Source of the DNA: an uncultured Bacillota bacterium
GTDB taxonomy: Bacteria > Bacillota_I > Bacilli_A > Erysipelotrichales > Erysipelotrichaceae
Direction: 5' to 3'
NCBI GenBank assembly: GCA_949287785.1
Contig: CASEHR010000051.1
Coordinates: forward strand, 1-16,488
Length of the DNA: 16,488 bases
Below are positions 1 to 8,828 of the stretch, one piece after another. Both the position numbers and the translations under genes were made by a program. The notes under the pieces are model-generated. The model saw nothing but the letters and a program-made list of their open reading frames with translations, was not told the DNA's origin and did no database searches. Every line of letters begins with the position of its first letter. Position 1 is the first letter of the stretch.

Positions 1-1
1 A

Positions 2-601
2 CTGGCAGCTATTATCGTGTTTATCGTTACTGAGTTTGTCATGACGATTTTCGTGTTGCCGATCTTCGGTGTATCAGACATGCAGGAGATGAGTGCGATC
101 ATCAGGGAGATCGGTACATCATTCAATATTGCGATCAGCGATTCGATGATCAGGACGATCTATGCCTCGGCGATATTCTTTACCGGTCTGATCGAGGGCC
201 TTTTGGTGCATTTTCTGGCGGTCATCGTTTTGCCTAAGATGAATGTCAAGGTATGTGTGAACTCATCAATAGAGAAGTTTAAGTTGCCTGTACCTGTCGC
301 TTATGTCGCCTTTGTCTTTTTTGCGATCATGCTTTTTTTGTCCAATACAGACATTCAATCAAATGTGATCTATATCATTATCTGCCTTGGAATGGTCGGC
401 ATGCTGCTGCTTTGTGTTCAAGGGTATTTCTTTGCTCTGTTATATGGATATATCGTCCATAAGAAGAATATGAGTTTCATGCTCATTCTCATCATCGTCT
501 TGCTGATGCCCTTGTCTTTTGTCGTCCTGGCTATCCTGGGTTTTTTATATGCAACAGGTCCGCTGCAGCGCTACCTGGAGAATAAAAAAGGTACAGTATG
601 A
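2..601 (+). CDS. DUF2232 (YybS-like) membrane protein, 5' partial
   Basis: The frame is open to the left edge of the window, so the true start lies outside; a GTG at 17 is internal. About 199 residues are visible. They are very hydrophobic, with roughly five membrane segments and a short basic tail, and no catalytic motif is seen. The assignment to the DUF2232/YybS family rests on topology and on position: in many Bacillota a multi-pass YybS protein directly precedes gdpP (yybT), rplI and the replicative helicase, exactly as here. The TGA stop overlaps the gdpP ATG in an ATGA, so the two are probably translationally coupled. The molecular function of the family is not established; the S component-like topology is only suggestive. 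Confidence 0.7.
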   Translation: MAAIIVFIVTEFVMTIFVLPIFGVSDMQEMSAIIREIGTSFNIAISDSMIRTIYASAIFFTGLIEGLLVHFLAVIVLPKMNVKVCVNSSIEKFKLPVPVAYVAFVFFAIMLFLSNTDIQSNVIYIIICLGMVGMLLLCVQGYFFALLYGYIVHKKNMSFMLILIIVLLMPLSFVVLAILGFLYATGPLQRYLENKKGTV

Positions 602-2541
602 AGAATTTGCGTAATTTTATTATCGTTATCAGTGTGATCATGGTCCTTTTGGGTCTGGTGATCTTTGCGCTGTATTGGTTGTTCGACATCAATGTAATTG
701 CGATGGTCATCGTTTATGGTGTCTGCATCTTTGTCTTGGTGGCTTCATTTATCGCTATCAACAAATGGCGTAAAGATACAGATCGCTACAGTGAGGTAGA
801 ATTGGACCGGTCGATCGATGAAGCGATCGAGCTGGCCAATGTCGGTATGCTCGTTTATAACGAGAATCATGAAGTTACCTGGACGAGCACGCTTTTCAAG
901 GAGCGTCGTATCGATGTTATCGGTCAGAAGCTTTTAGCTTGGATCCCTGAACTTGGCGATATATTAAATGGCGACCTTGAAAGGATCGTCGTTATGATCA
1001 ATGATCAGAAATACGAAGTATCGAAAAAAGAAGATGCTTCGGTATTGTTTTTCAAAGATATAACCGAAAGTTATGATTTACAAGAAAGAATCACTAACGA
1101 AGCGCCGGTACTCGGGCTCATCAACTTCGATAATCTCGATGATCTTATGGCGTCGGATGAAGATATATCAAGCCTCAGCAATGATCTGAAGTTGCCGGTC
1201 TTGGAATATTTAAAAAAATACAGTGTTACATATAAGACATTGCGCAATCATCGTCTGTTTTTAGTTCTTAATGAAAGTATCTATCATCGTCTGGCAAATG
1301 ACCGTTTCAGCGTCCTGAATGCGGTGAGAAAGGTAGCCAGAGATCTGAAGGTCCCGGTTACATTATCGATGTCTTTTGCCAGGGGCAGCGAGGATCTGAG
1401 GGAACTTGATGAAGTGGCAACCAGTCTTCTTGATCTGGCGCAGACAAGAGGCGGCGATCAGGTGGCGGTGCGTAAAGTCGGTGAGGATGTCGTCTATTTC
1501 GGCGGTACATCGGAGGCTAAAGAAAAGTCGAGCAAAGTTCAGGTCAGAGTCATGACCAATACGCTCAGGGATTTGATCAACCGTTCCACCAATGTCATCA
1601 TCTGCGGTCACTTAGACGCTGATGCAGACTGTGTTGGTAGTGCGATCCTGATGGCCGATATCGTCCAAAGCTTTAAAAAAGAAGCTTATGTCATTTATAA
1701 GACCGGTGGTATCGAGGCAAGAGTTGCCGATGCCATCAGACAAAATGAGGATAACTTCAATGAACGACATCATCTGGTAAGTATCAATGAGGCGCTCAAT
1801 CACCTGGATCAGAATTCACTTGTCATCATGGTCGATCATCACAGTGCTGCTCAATCAAACGGCAAGGAATTGCTCAAAGAAGCAAAGCGCATCGTCATTA
1901 TCGATCACCATCGCCGGATGGCTGACTTTGATACCAACCCGATCCTGACTTATATCGAAGCCAGTGCTTCATCGACATGTGAACTCGTTTGTGAGTTTGT
2001 CCCCTATCTGATGGGAAGGGTTTCGATCACGCCGGTGGAAGCCAGTTTGATGTATCTCGGTGTTCTGATCGATACCAATCGTTTCAGAGTCCGTACCGGT
2101 GCCAGAACGTTTGAAGTTTTGAAGATGTTGCGGCAATATGGCGCTGATCCTATGCTTGTTGAAAAATTCAATGAAGAACCGTATGAGCTTGTCCTCAAGC
2201 GTTCCAAGCTCATCAGATCATCGTACATTTATGCCGATGGAATCATCATCGCCAAGGGCGATTCAGATATTTATCCCCGTTCGATCATCTCACAAGCCGG
2301 TGATACGATGTTGCAGACGATCGGGATCATCGCGGTATTCGTCATCGCTAATATCAGCAAGGATGAAGTGGCGATTAGCGCAAGATCCAAAGAAGGTTTC
2401 AATGTCCAGATGGTTATGGAAAAAATGAACGGCGGCGGTCATATGACAGCAGCCGGCTTACAAGTTAAAGACAAGTCGATCAATGAGCTTGAAAACGAGC
2501 TCCATATAGCGATTGAAGATTATATGAAGGGAGAAAACTAG
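598..2541 (+). CDS. gdpP: Cyclic-di-AMP phosphodiesterase GdpP (YybT)
   Basis: This membrane-anchored enzyme hydrolyses the second messenger c-di-AMP to pApA and so affects potassium and osmotic balance, cell-wall stress and beta-lactam tolerance. The 647 residues match the family length (about 650). Domains in order: two membrane helices (about 7-29 and 32-54), a degenerate PAS domain (about 72-155), a degenerate GGDEF domain (about 165-300, ending in the family's GGDQVAVR stretch at 285-292), then DHH and DHHA1. Metal and catalytic positions visible are H338, D342 and D344, a first DHH at 413-415, D492, a second DHH followed by RR at 436-440, and GGGH at 612-615. All metal ligands seem present, so it should be active. 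The first DHH is usually DTH in GdpP. The ATG overlaps the upstream stop; rplI follows after one base. Confidence 0.96.
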   Translation: MKNLRNFIIVISVIMVLLGLVIFALYWLFDINVIAMVIVYGVCIFVLVASFIAINKWRKDTDRYSEVELDRSIDEAIELANVGMLVYNENHEVTWTSTLFKERRIDVIGQKLLAWIPELGDILNGDLERIVVMINDQKYEVSKKEDASVLFFKDITESYDLQERITNEAPVLGLINFDNLDDLMASDEDISSLSNDLKLPVLEYLKKYSVTYKTLRNHRLFLVLNESIYHRLANDRFSVLNAVRKVARDLKVPVTLSMSFARGSEDLRELDEVATSLLDLAQTRGGDQVAVRKVGEDVVYFGGTSEAKEKSSKVQVRVMTNTLRDLINRSTNVIICGHLDADADCVGSAILMADIVQSFKKEAYVIYKTGGIEARVADAIRQNEDNFNERHHLVSINEALNHLDQNSLVIMVDHHSAAQSNGKELLKEAKRIVIIDHHRRMADFDTNPILTYIEASASSTCELVCEFVPYLMGRVSITPVEASLMYLGVLIDTNRFRVRTGARTFEVLKMLRQYGADPMLVEKFNEEPYELVLKRSKLIRSSYIYADGIIIAKGDSDIYPRSIISQAGDTMLQTIGIIAVFVIANISKDEVAISARSKEGFNVQMVMEKMNGGGHMTAAGLQVKDKSINELENELHIAIEDYMKGEN

Positions 2542-2542
2542 A

Positions 2543-2980
2543 ATGAAGGTCATCCTGTTACAAGATGTCAAAAATGTTGGTAAAAAAGGCGAGATCAAGG
2601 AAGTAAGTGACGGTTATGCCCGTAATTTTCTTCTGATGCGTAAACTCGCTGTCCAAGCCAGCGATGACAGTCTGAAGGTATTGAATAAACAAAGGGCGGA
2701 AGCCGATGAAAAGGAAGCTCAGGAAGTTGCTAAAGCTGAGGCATTGAAAGATGAATTGGCTAAAAAAGTCTTTAAGTTCAAAGTGAATGTCAAAAACGGC
2801 AAAGTATTTAATTCGGTCTCGACCAAACAGATCCACGAGGCCTTGAAAAATCAGGGTTATGTAATCGATAAGCGTAAGATCATCGATAATGATCCGATAA
2901 CGACGCTGGGTTTCACCAATGTACGGATTGAACTCCATAAAGGTGTGGTCGCGACGATCAGAGTCCAACTGGAGGATTAA
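2543..2980 (+). CDS. rplI: Large-subunit ribosomal protein bL9
   Basis: bL9 binds domain V of 23S rRNA near the base of the L1 stalk and helps keep reading frame. The 145 residues match the usual length (about 148). The N-terminal RNA-binding domain carries the family signature: it opens MKVILLQDVKNVGKKGE and continues with SDGYARNFL (22-30). A charged connecting helix spans about 40-75, and the C-terminal domain includes the VSTKQIHEAL stretch near residue 93. The start is one base after the gdpP stop, with a GAAGGGAG ribosome binding site inside the end of gdpP. The stop overlaps the dnaB start by one base. The gene order gdpP-rplI-dnaB is widespread in Bacillota. Confidence 0.97.
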   Translation: MKVILLQDVKNVGKKGEIKEVSDGYARNFLLMRKLAVQASDDSLKVLNKQRAEADEKEAQEVAKAEALKDELAKKVFKFKVNVKNGKVFNSVSTKQIHEALKNQGYVIDKRKIIDNDPITTLGFTNVRIELHKGVVATIRVQLED

Positions 2981-4317
2981 TGCCTGATAGAGTTATGCCG
3001 TATGACCTGGGAGCTGAAGAGTCTCTTCTGGGTAATATCTTAGTATACGACGATGCGATGCGATTAGCCGTTGAGGCGAATATTTTAAGCGAGGATTTTT
3101 ACTTTGACAAACATCGTAAGATCTACAGCATCATGTATACGATGTACGAAAAAAAAGAAGCGATCGATGTCACTTCTTTAAAGTCCCGGCTGGCGGATTT
3201 TGAATATCTCGATCAAGTTGGGGGGATCGATTTCTTATTGTCCTTATCGGATAGAGTCATTTCCAGTGCTAATACCCGAGAATATATCAAGATCATCAAG
3301 AATAAATCGTATGCGCGCAAGATCATTTCTGTTGCCAATACGATCGCGCAGGATGGTTATGACGGCAGTATCGATATCGAGGACCTGCTCGATCAGGCTG
3401 AACGAAAGATCCTTGATATCACAAGGAGCCGGGCATACAGCGAATTCAAAAGCAGCAGCGAGATATTTGATGAGACATTGCAGAAGATCCAGAAGATATC
3501 CGAACTGGGCGATACCGTTACCGGAATCAAGACCTTATATAATGATCTCGATGTCATGACTACGGGTTTCCAAAGAGGAGATCTCATCATCTTGGCTGCC
3601 CGACCATCCGTCGGTAAGTCAGCATTTGCGCTCAATATAGCGATGAACACTGCAGCTGTATCCAGTGGTGCGGTGGCGATATTCTCACTTGAAATGCCTT
3701 ATGATCAGCTGGCTTTGCGTATGCTTATGGCAAAAAGTCAGATCGATGGTCAGAAATTAAGGACCGGTAAATTGTCCGATAATGAGTGGTCTAAGCTAAA
3801 TGAGGTGGTTAACGAGCTGAAAAGACAGCAGTTTTTCATCGATGATACTCCCGGTATCAAAGTCAGCGAGATATTCGCTAAGAGTCGGGCGCTAAAAAAC
3901 CAGCATGGATTAGCCCTGATCATCATCGACTACATGCAACTGATCCAAGGTAATGGCAAAGCGGAGTCCAGACAGCAAGAGGTGTCTGAGATATCGAGAC
4001 GCCTGAAAGCACTGGCAAGAGAGCTTGAAGTACCGGTCATCGCCTTGTCGCAGCTTTCGCGTTCTGTCGAGACAAGAGCGGATAAAAGACCGATGTTGAG
4101 TGATCTTCGTGAATCGGGATCGATCGAGCAGGATGCTGACCTGGTCATGTTTTTATATCGCGAAGAATACTATAAACAAAGTGAAGAAAGACCAAAAGTC
4201 GAAGAGGTGGAAGTTAACCTGGCAAAGCATCGAAATGGTCCGACCGGCATCGTGAAATTGGCATTTGAACGTGATACAAACCGTTTTTACGGTCTGAAGC
4301 GAGGACAGGATCAGTGA
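2980..4317 (+). CDS. dnaB: Replicative DNA helicase DnaB (called DnaC in B. subtilis)
   Basis: This hexameric helicase unwinds DNA 5' to 3' at the replication fork and recruits primase. The 445 residues match the family. The N-terminal primase-binding domain (about 6-105) is followed by a linker and a RecA-like ATPase domain from about 170. Visible motifs: Walker A ARPSVGKS with K213 and S214, Walker B IIIDYMQL with D317, sensor glutamine in the SQLSR stretch, the ESGSIEQDADLV segment, and the C-terminal KHRNGPTG with the probable arginine finger R418. The ATG overlaps the rplI stop (TAATG). No intein or insertion is seen, and no helicase loader gene is in the window. Confidence 0.97.
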   Translation: MPDRVMPYDLGAEESLLGNILVYDDAMRLAVEANILSEDFYFDKHRKIYSIMYTMYEKKEAIDVTSLKSRLADFEYLDQVGGIDFLLSLSDRVISSANTREYIKIIKNKSYARKIISVANTIAQDGYDGSIDIEDLLDQAERKILDITRSRAYSEFKSSSEIFDETLQKIQKISELGDTVTGIKTLYNDLDVMTTGFQRGDLIILAARPSVGKSAFALNIAMNTAAVSSGAVAIFSLEMPYDQLALRMLMAKSQIDGQKLRTGKLSDNEWSKLNEVVNELKRQQFFIDDTPGIKVSEIFAKSRALKNQHGLALIIIDYMQLIQGNGKAESRQQEVSEISRRLKALARELEVPVIALSQLSRSVETRADKRPMLSDLRESGSIEQDADLVMFLYREEYYKQSEERPKVEEVEVNLAKHRNGPTGIVKLAFERDTNRFYGLKRGQDQ

Positions 4318-5822
4318 GCAATATCATTAAAGTTGTAATATCTGCTGTTATCAGTATCATCATTGTCTTTGTGTTGGGATCATCGGATGATTCTGCCGTT
4401 TTAAGCGTGACCAACGATCTTGAAGGAGAACTCTCACAAAGGATCCTCGGTTATGATAATACGGCGCAAGAATATTATAAGGTCTATGATGGTGGCCAAC
4501 TGATCGGCATCATCACCGATAAGGAAGCTTTTGATCAGCGGCTGAATGATTATTATCTCGATCAATACGCCGCAGATTTCCCCGATACATATATAACGCT
4601 GGCCGGCGATTACTACATGGCCAAAGAGATTGCCTATTATGAAATCGAGAATATCGATGATGATCTGTTTGATTATCTTCTTGAACATGATGCCTTTGGC
4701 ATCATGACCAATGTCATCGATTTTTCGACAGATGATGGCGTTTATGCAACTATATATGTCAAAGACATGGCTGATTTCGAAGAGGCGCGCTCGCGTTTTT
4801 TGAATAACTTTATCTCAGAGACGGAAAGGTCGAGTCTCTCAGCGTCAAGCGCGCTTGAAGAGATGACAGAAGTCGGTGACCGGGCGATCGGTTATCGGAT
4901 CGTGGAGACGATCAAGACGCATATGGGCGTTGCCAAGGTCGATGACATCATGACGAATACTGATGAAGTCTACGAATATTTCTGTTATGGTGAAAATCAG
5001 GACCGAGAATATTATATCGTTCAGGAAGGCGATACATTGCAAGGTGTCGGTTACTTCAATGGCGATATGTCACCGGAGCAGATCATGATGCTCAATCCGA
5101 ACCAGATCTTTTCGGTCGATCAGATCCTGACACCCGGGATGGTGTTGAATGTAACTTATTTTACATCACCGATAACAGTTATCGTCACTAAGGAGAGTTT
5201 ACGCTTGGAAGATGTATATCCGGAGCAGACGATCGTTATCGAAGACGACGATCTTTATGTCGGTTCCATGCAGACGATCCAGGAGGAGCAGACCGGCAGT
5301 TCTTATACTCTTTATGAAGAGACATGGGTCAATGGAGTACTGATGACTGGTCACGAAACTTCGCGATCGATCATAACACAACCGATCCAAGGTATTGTCG
5401 CCGTCGGTGCTCAGCAAAAACCGGATGTCGGTACGGGTAATTTCCGCTGGCCGGTTGAAAACACTCATATCACAAATGGATGGCTTGGTTATAGCGGCCA
5501 TTACGCTTTGGATATTATCAACCGGTATGAACGCTATGGCACTGTCTATGCCGCGGATAATGGGATCGTTGTCGAAAAATCATATGACAGTATCAGCGGT
5601 AATTATGTCGTAATCGATCATCAGAACGGCTTCAAGACTTACTATGGTCATCTCATCGAACCGGCGGATGTCGATATCGGCGATACGGTCATGAAAGGTG
5701 ATGAGATCGGCACGATGGGTTCAACGGGTCTCGCTTACGGGGTCCATGTCCATTTTGAGATCCGTCTTGATGATGTGAAGATAAATCCATGTATCTATAT
5801 GAATTGTGAGGCGATATCGTAA
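4314..5822 (+). CDS. Membrane-anchored M23 family metallopeptidase with LysM and G5 domains
   Basis: Likely an extracellular peptidoglycan endopeptidase that cuts cross-link peptides. The 502-residue protein begins with an uncleaved-looking signal anchor (about 5-22). An unassigned domain of about 200 residues follows, then a LysM module (about 233-282, opening YYIVQEGDTL), a G5-like domain (about 285-370) and a C-terminal LytM/M23 domain (about 380-500). Zinc ligands are complete: H396 and D400 in GHxxxD, and H480 in HVH (478-480). H446 in YYGH and H478 are the other catalytic histidines, so it should be active rather than a degenerate scaffold. The GTG start overlaps the dnaB stop (GTGA) and has a GAGGACAGG ribosome binding site. 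It is followed by an htrA-like protease with a one-base overlap. Confidence 0.93.
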   Translation: MSNIIKVVISAVISIIIVFVLGSSDDSAVLSVTNDLEGELSQRILGYDNTAQEYYKVYDGGQLIGIITDKEAFDQRLNDYYLDQYAADFPDTYITLAGDYYMAKEIAYYEIENIDDDLFDYLLEHDAFGIMTNVIDFSTDDGVYATIYVKDMADFEEARSRFLNNFISETERSSLSASSALEEMTEVGDRAIGYRIVETIKTHMGVAKVDDIMTNTDEVYEYFCYGENQDREYYIVQEGDTLQGVGYFNGDMSPEQIMMLNPNQIFSVDQILTPGMVLNVTYFTSPITVIVTKESLRLEDVYPEQTIVIEDDDLYVGSMQTIQEEQTGSSYTLYEETWVNGVLMTGHETSRSIITQPIQGIVAVGAQQKPDVGTGNFRWPVENTHITNGWLGYSGHYALDIINRYERYGTVYAADNGIVVEKSYDSISGNYVVIDHQNGFKTYYGHLIEPADVDIGDTVMKGDEIGTMGSTGLAYGVHVHFEIRLDDVKINPCIYMNCEAIS

Positions 5823-6874
5823 TGAGAAACAGAGCGCTTTGGACATTTGTCATCATCCTTTTGGTCTGGAACATCGTCTTATCGGTGATCTTGTATCAAA
5901 GAGATAACGTGACTGTTGAAAACGGTGTTCAGACAACAGTCATTCAAAATGAGGTCAATGGCTTTTCGACCGATCTTACCGCTATTTACGATGAGATTAG
6001 ATCATCGGTAGTGACGATCGAGACTGATCAGACTGCCGGGAGCGGCATTATTTACCGTCAGGTCGATGATACTGTGTACATCGTGACCAACTATCATCTG
6101 CTTGAAGGTGCTGATAGATGCTACGCTTCTTTGGATAATTTTCAGCGGATCGAAATGACTTTGGTCGGTTTTGATCCTGTAAGGGACGTTGCGGTATTGC
6201 GTTTTGACAGCCGTTATACGGTCGATCCGATCGCTTTTGGTGATTCACGACTTCTTGAGGCTGGCGAATTCGTCGTAGCTGTCGGTAATCCTCTGGGCAG
6301 CGAATACAGAGCCTCACTGTCCTTCGGCATCGTATCCAGTCCGATGCGGACGCTGGATCTTCAAATCGATGATCGTTCTTATTTCATCGATATGATCCAA
6401 AGCGATATCGATCTCAATGCCGGCAATTCTGGCGGACCGATCGTCAACATGGCTGGCGAACTTGTCGGTCTCAATACTTTAAGTGTGAGTGTATCACAAA
6501 GTGATGGTCTGAGTTTTTCCTTGCCGGCTCACGAATTGCGTCTGATCGTCGATGCGATCATTGAAGAGGGCACGGTGTCTAAAAACGATCTCGGTGTAAA
6601 GGTCACGCCGATCAATTCTTTGACCAACTACCAGAAGGCAGCTCTCAATATCGACCTCGGTTTAAACCATGGATTATTGGTAAGTGAGGTGAAGAACGGT
6701 TTTATCGGTGAGGAATTAGGACTGAAGAGCGGTGATATTATTTTGATGATCAACGATCAGGAGGTCACAGAAATAGAGGATATGATCGATCAGGAATACA
6801 TCAAATCTTCTTCGATCAGCGTCGTCATCCGTCAGGGTTCTGAGGAAGTTACTTTAGAAAGTGTGATCGAATGA
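5822..6874 (+). CDS. Membrane-anchored HtrA/DegP-like serine protease (S1C) with PDZ domain
   Basis: Likely a cell-surface quality-control protease that degrades or processes misfolded envelope proteins. The 350 residues comprise one N-terminal membrane anchor (about 7-24), a trypsin-like domain (about 50-245) and one PDZ domain (about 250-348). The catalytic triad is complete: H92 in TNYH, D122 in DPVRDVAVL, and S203 in GNSGG (201-205). The product resembles YyxA/HtrC of B. subtilis, whose gene also lies directly before rlmH; I leave the symbol blank because htrA paralogues cannot be separated by eye. The ATG overlaps the upstream stop (TAATG), and its own TGA overlaps the rlmH start (ATGA). 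Confidence 0.93.
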   Translation: MRNRALWTFVIILLVWNIVLSVILYQRDNVTVENGVQTTVIQNEVNGFSTDLTAIYDEIRSSVVTIETDQTAGSGIIYRQVDDTVYIVTNYHLLEGADRCYASLDNFQRIEMTLVGFDPVRDVAVLRFDSRYTVDPIAFGDSRLLEAGEFVVAVGNPLGSEYRASLSFGIVSSPMRTLDLQIDDRSYFIDMIQSDIDLNAGNSGGPIVNMAGELVGLNTLSVSVSQSDGLSFSLPAHELRLIVDAIIEEGTVSKNDLGVKVTPINSLTNYQKAALNIDLGLNHGLLVSEVKNGFIGEELGLKSGDIILMINDQEVTEIEDMIDQEYIKSSSISVVIRQGSEEVTLESVIE

Positions 6875-7332
6875 TCAAGGTCATTGCGGTCGGGAAGATC
6901 AAGACAAGTGAGATCAAAGCACTCTGTGACGATTACATCAAAAAGATCGGTCATTACCATCGGGTCGAGATCATCGAGGTCAAGGATGAGCCGATCACCG
7001 GCAATGATTCGGATGAACATATAAAAGACAGAGAGGGAGAAAGGATCCTGGCGAAGATCAACGATCAGGACTATGTCGTCTGTCTTGATCTTCGTGGCAA
7101 GATGACAGATTCTTTGTCTTTTGCGGATTTTATCGATAGGACATTGGCTTTTAAGAATATCGCTTTTGTGATCGGCGGGTCTTTAGGCTTAGCAAAACCT
7201 GTACTCGAAAGGGCTGATGCGCGTCTGAAACTGTCGGATATGACTTTCTTGCATCAGATGGCCAGACTTATCATCCTTGAACAGATCTATCGGGCATTTA
7301 AGATTCTGCATAATGAAACATACCATAAATAA
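6871..7332 (+). CDS. rlmH: 23S rRNA (pseudouridine-1915-N3)-methyltransferase RlmH
   Basis: RlmH is a small SPOUT-class enzyme that transfers a methyl group from S-adenosylmethionine to N3 of pseudouridine 1915 in helix 69 of assembled 70S ribosomes. The 153 residues match the family (about 155-160). Visible motifs: the LDLRGK stretch (72-77), the cofactor knot loop FVIGGSLGL (99-107), the FLHQMARLIILEQIYRAF segment (126-143), and the conserved C-terminal YHK that takes part in substrate binding. The start overlaps the htrA-like stop in an ATGA; there is little ribosome binding site of its own, so translation is probably coupled. It ends 10 bases before glpK. Confidence 0.97.
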   Translation: MIKVIAVGKIKTSEIKALCDDYIKKIGHYHRVEIIEVKDEPITGNDSDEHIKDREGERILAKINDQDYVVCLDLRGKMTDSLSFADFIDRTLAFKNIAFVIGGSLGLAKPVLERADARLKLSDMTFLHQMARLIILEQIYRAFKILHNETYHK

Positions 7333-7342
7333 GGAGGTCGGC

Positions 7343-8827
7343 ATGGCAAAATACATCCTCGCGATCGATCAGGGTACTACCAGTACCAGGATGATCATTT
7401 TTGATAAAGAACAGAAGATCGTCGCCAGTTCGCAAAAAGAAGTGGCGACCTTCTATCCGCATGACGGATGGGTCGAAGCCGATGCGAATGAGATCTATCT
7501 TTCTGTGATTTATTGTCTTGGTCAGCTATTCCAAAAGACGCATATCGATCCCGGTGATATTTTAGCGATAGGTATTACCAATCAAAGAGAGACGACAGTC
7601 ATGTGGAATAAAAAGACCGGATTGCCGATCTATAATGCGATCATCTGGCAATCAAGGCAAACCGACGACATCGTCGCCAGGCATAAAGCGGCAGGACATG
7701 AAAAGATCATTCAGGAAAAGACCGGTCTGATCCTGGACCCGTATTTCAGTGCTTCGAAGATCGAATGGCTTTATGAGAATGTCATCGACGATGATCGGGA
7801 TCTTCTTTTCGGAACGATAGATACCTGGCTGCTCTGGAAACTGAGCGGCGGCAAGGTTCACGCGACCGATGCCAGCAATGCTTCAAGAACGTCTCTGTTT
7901 GATATCCGTGAATGTAAATGGGACAGTGAACTGTGTGATCTTTTCAATATTCCGATGCGTATATTGCCGGAAGTGAAAAATACCAGCGAACTTTTCGGCT
8001 ATACCGATCCAACCGTCTTTTTTAATATTCGCTGCCCGATCATGGCTTTGGTCGGCGATCAGCAGGCAGCGCTTTTCGGCGAGTCTTGTTTTAAAAAGGG
8101 TGATATCAAGAATACTTACGGAACCGGCGGTTTTATCTTGGTCAACACCGAGGACGATCTGGTGTTCTCCCGTAAAGGTCTTCTTTCAACAGTGGCCTGG
8201 TCTATAAACGGTAAAGTCGATTACGCTCTGGAGGGGAGCATCTTCGTATCCGGTAGTCTGATCCAGTGGCTGCGTGATGGACTTCACATCATCGAAAGTG
8301 CTAAAGAAACCGAGACGATGGCGAGGAGTATTAAAGACGACGGTGGGGTTGTTATTGTGCCGGCGTTTGTCGGGCTGGGAGCACCATATTGGGATGAGAT
8401 GTGCCGTGGGACGATCTTTGGACTCACCCGGGGTACATCCAAAGAGCATATCGTCAGAGCAGCCTTGGAAGCGATGGCATTTCAAGTGAAAGACCTGACC
8501 GATGTGATTAAAGAGGAGATTTCAACTGAGGTACAGATGATCAAAGTCGACGGCGGTGCAAGCGCTAATGATTTTCTTCTGCAGTTTCAAAGTGATCTTT
8601 TAAATATAAAAGTCAATCGGCCGAATATCAACGAGGCGACAGCGTTAGGAGCTGCGCGTCTGGCAGGATTGGCATGCGGCTTTTATCACATGGCTGATTT
8701 TACGGATGATGATGAAACGATCTTCACACCGAAAGACGTTGAGTCGGCTGATGCATTATATGAGCGATGGAAGAATGCTGTTATAGCGACAAGACGATTT
8801 GCCCACAGCGACGATAAAAAGCTATAA
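7343..8827 (+). CDS. glpK: Glycerol kinase
   Basis: GlpK phosphorylates glycerol to sn-glycerol 3-phosphate using ATP, feeding lipid synthesis and glycolysis. The 494 residues match the FGGY family. Visible motifs: DQGTTSTR near the start, NQRETT, GDQQAALFGE, the second-domain segment GLGAPYWDEMCRGTIFGLTR, and the nucleotide-binding segment VDGGASANDF. The start is fixed by AAGGAGGT at 7331-7338, five bases from ATG 7343; the frame is open further upstream, but that stretch overlaps rlmH and lacks the FGGY consensus. At the position of the HPr-phosphorylated histidine of Bacillota/Enterococcus GlpK (in YHF-F/Y-G), this protein has V225 in PTVFF. No glpF, glpD or glpO is adjacent. Probably part of the upstream operon. 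Confidence 0.97.
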   Translation: MAKYILAIDQGTTSTRMIIFDKEQKIVASSQKEVATFYPHDGWVEADANEIYLSVIYCLGQLFQKTHIDPGDILAIGITNQRETTVMWNKKTGLPIYNAIIWQSRQTDDIVARHKAAGHEKIIQEKTGLILDPYFSASKIEWLYENVIDDDRDLLFGTIDTWLLWKLSGGKVHATDASNASRTSLFDIRECKWDSELCDLFNIPMRILPEVKNTSELFGYTDPTVFFNIRCPIMALVGDQQAALFGESCFKKGDIKNTYGTGGFILVNTEDDLVFSRKGLLSTVAWSINGKVDYALEGSIFVSGSLIQWLRDGLHIIESAKETETMARSIKDDGGVVIVPAFVGLGAPYWDEMCRGTIFGLTRGTSKEHIVRAALEAMAFQVKDLTDVIKEEISTEVQMIKVDGGASANDFLLQFQSDLLNIKVNRPNINEATALGAARLAGLACGFYHMADFTDDDETIFTPKDVESADALYERWKNAVIATRRFAHSDDKKL

Positions 8828-8828
8828 T
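8799..8828 (+). promoter_or_regulatory. Candidate sigma-A promoter inside the 3' end of glpK
   Basis: TTGCCC (8799-8804, four of six matches to the consensus -35) is followed after 18 bases by a perfect TATAAT (8823-8828). The expected start of transcription, about seven bases downstream, falls on the ATG of the AI-2E-family gene at 8835. If used, it gives a leaderless mRNA, consistent with the lack of a ribosome binding site there. No experimental support; the hexamer could be chance. Confidence 0.4.

Noticed and set aside
2558..2968. 136-codon open frame opposite rplI
   Set aside because: Fully antisense to bL9, with no ribosome binding site and no recognisable protein family.
7277..7342. 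N-terminal extension of glycerol kinase into rlmH
   Set aside because: The strong AAGGAGGT just before ATG 7343 and the FGGY consensus beginning there fix the start.
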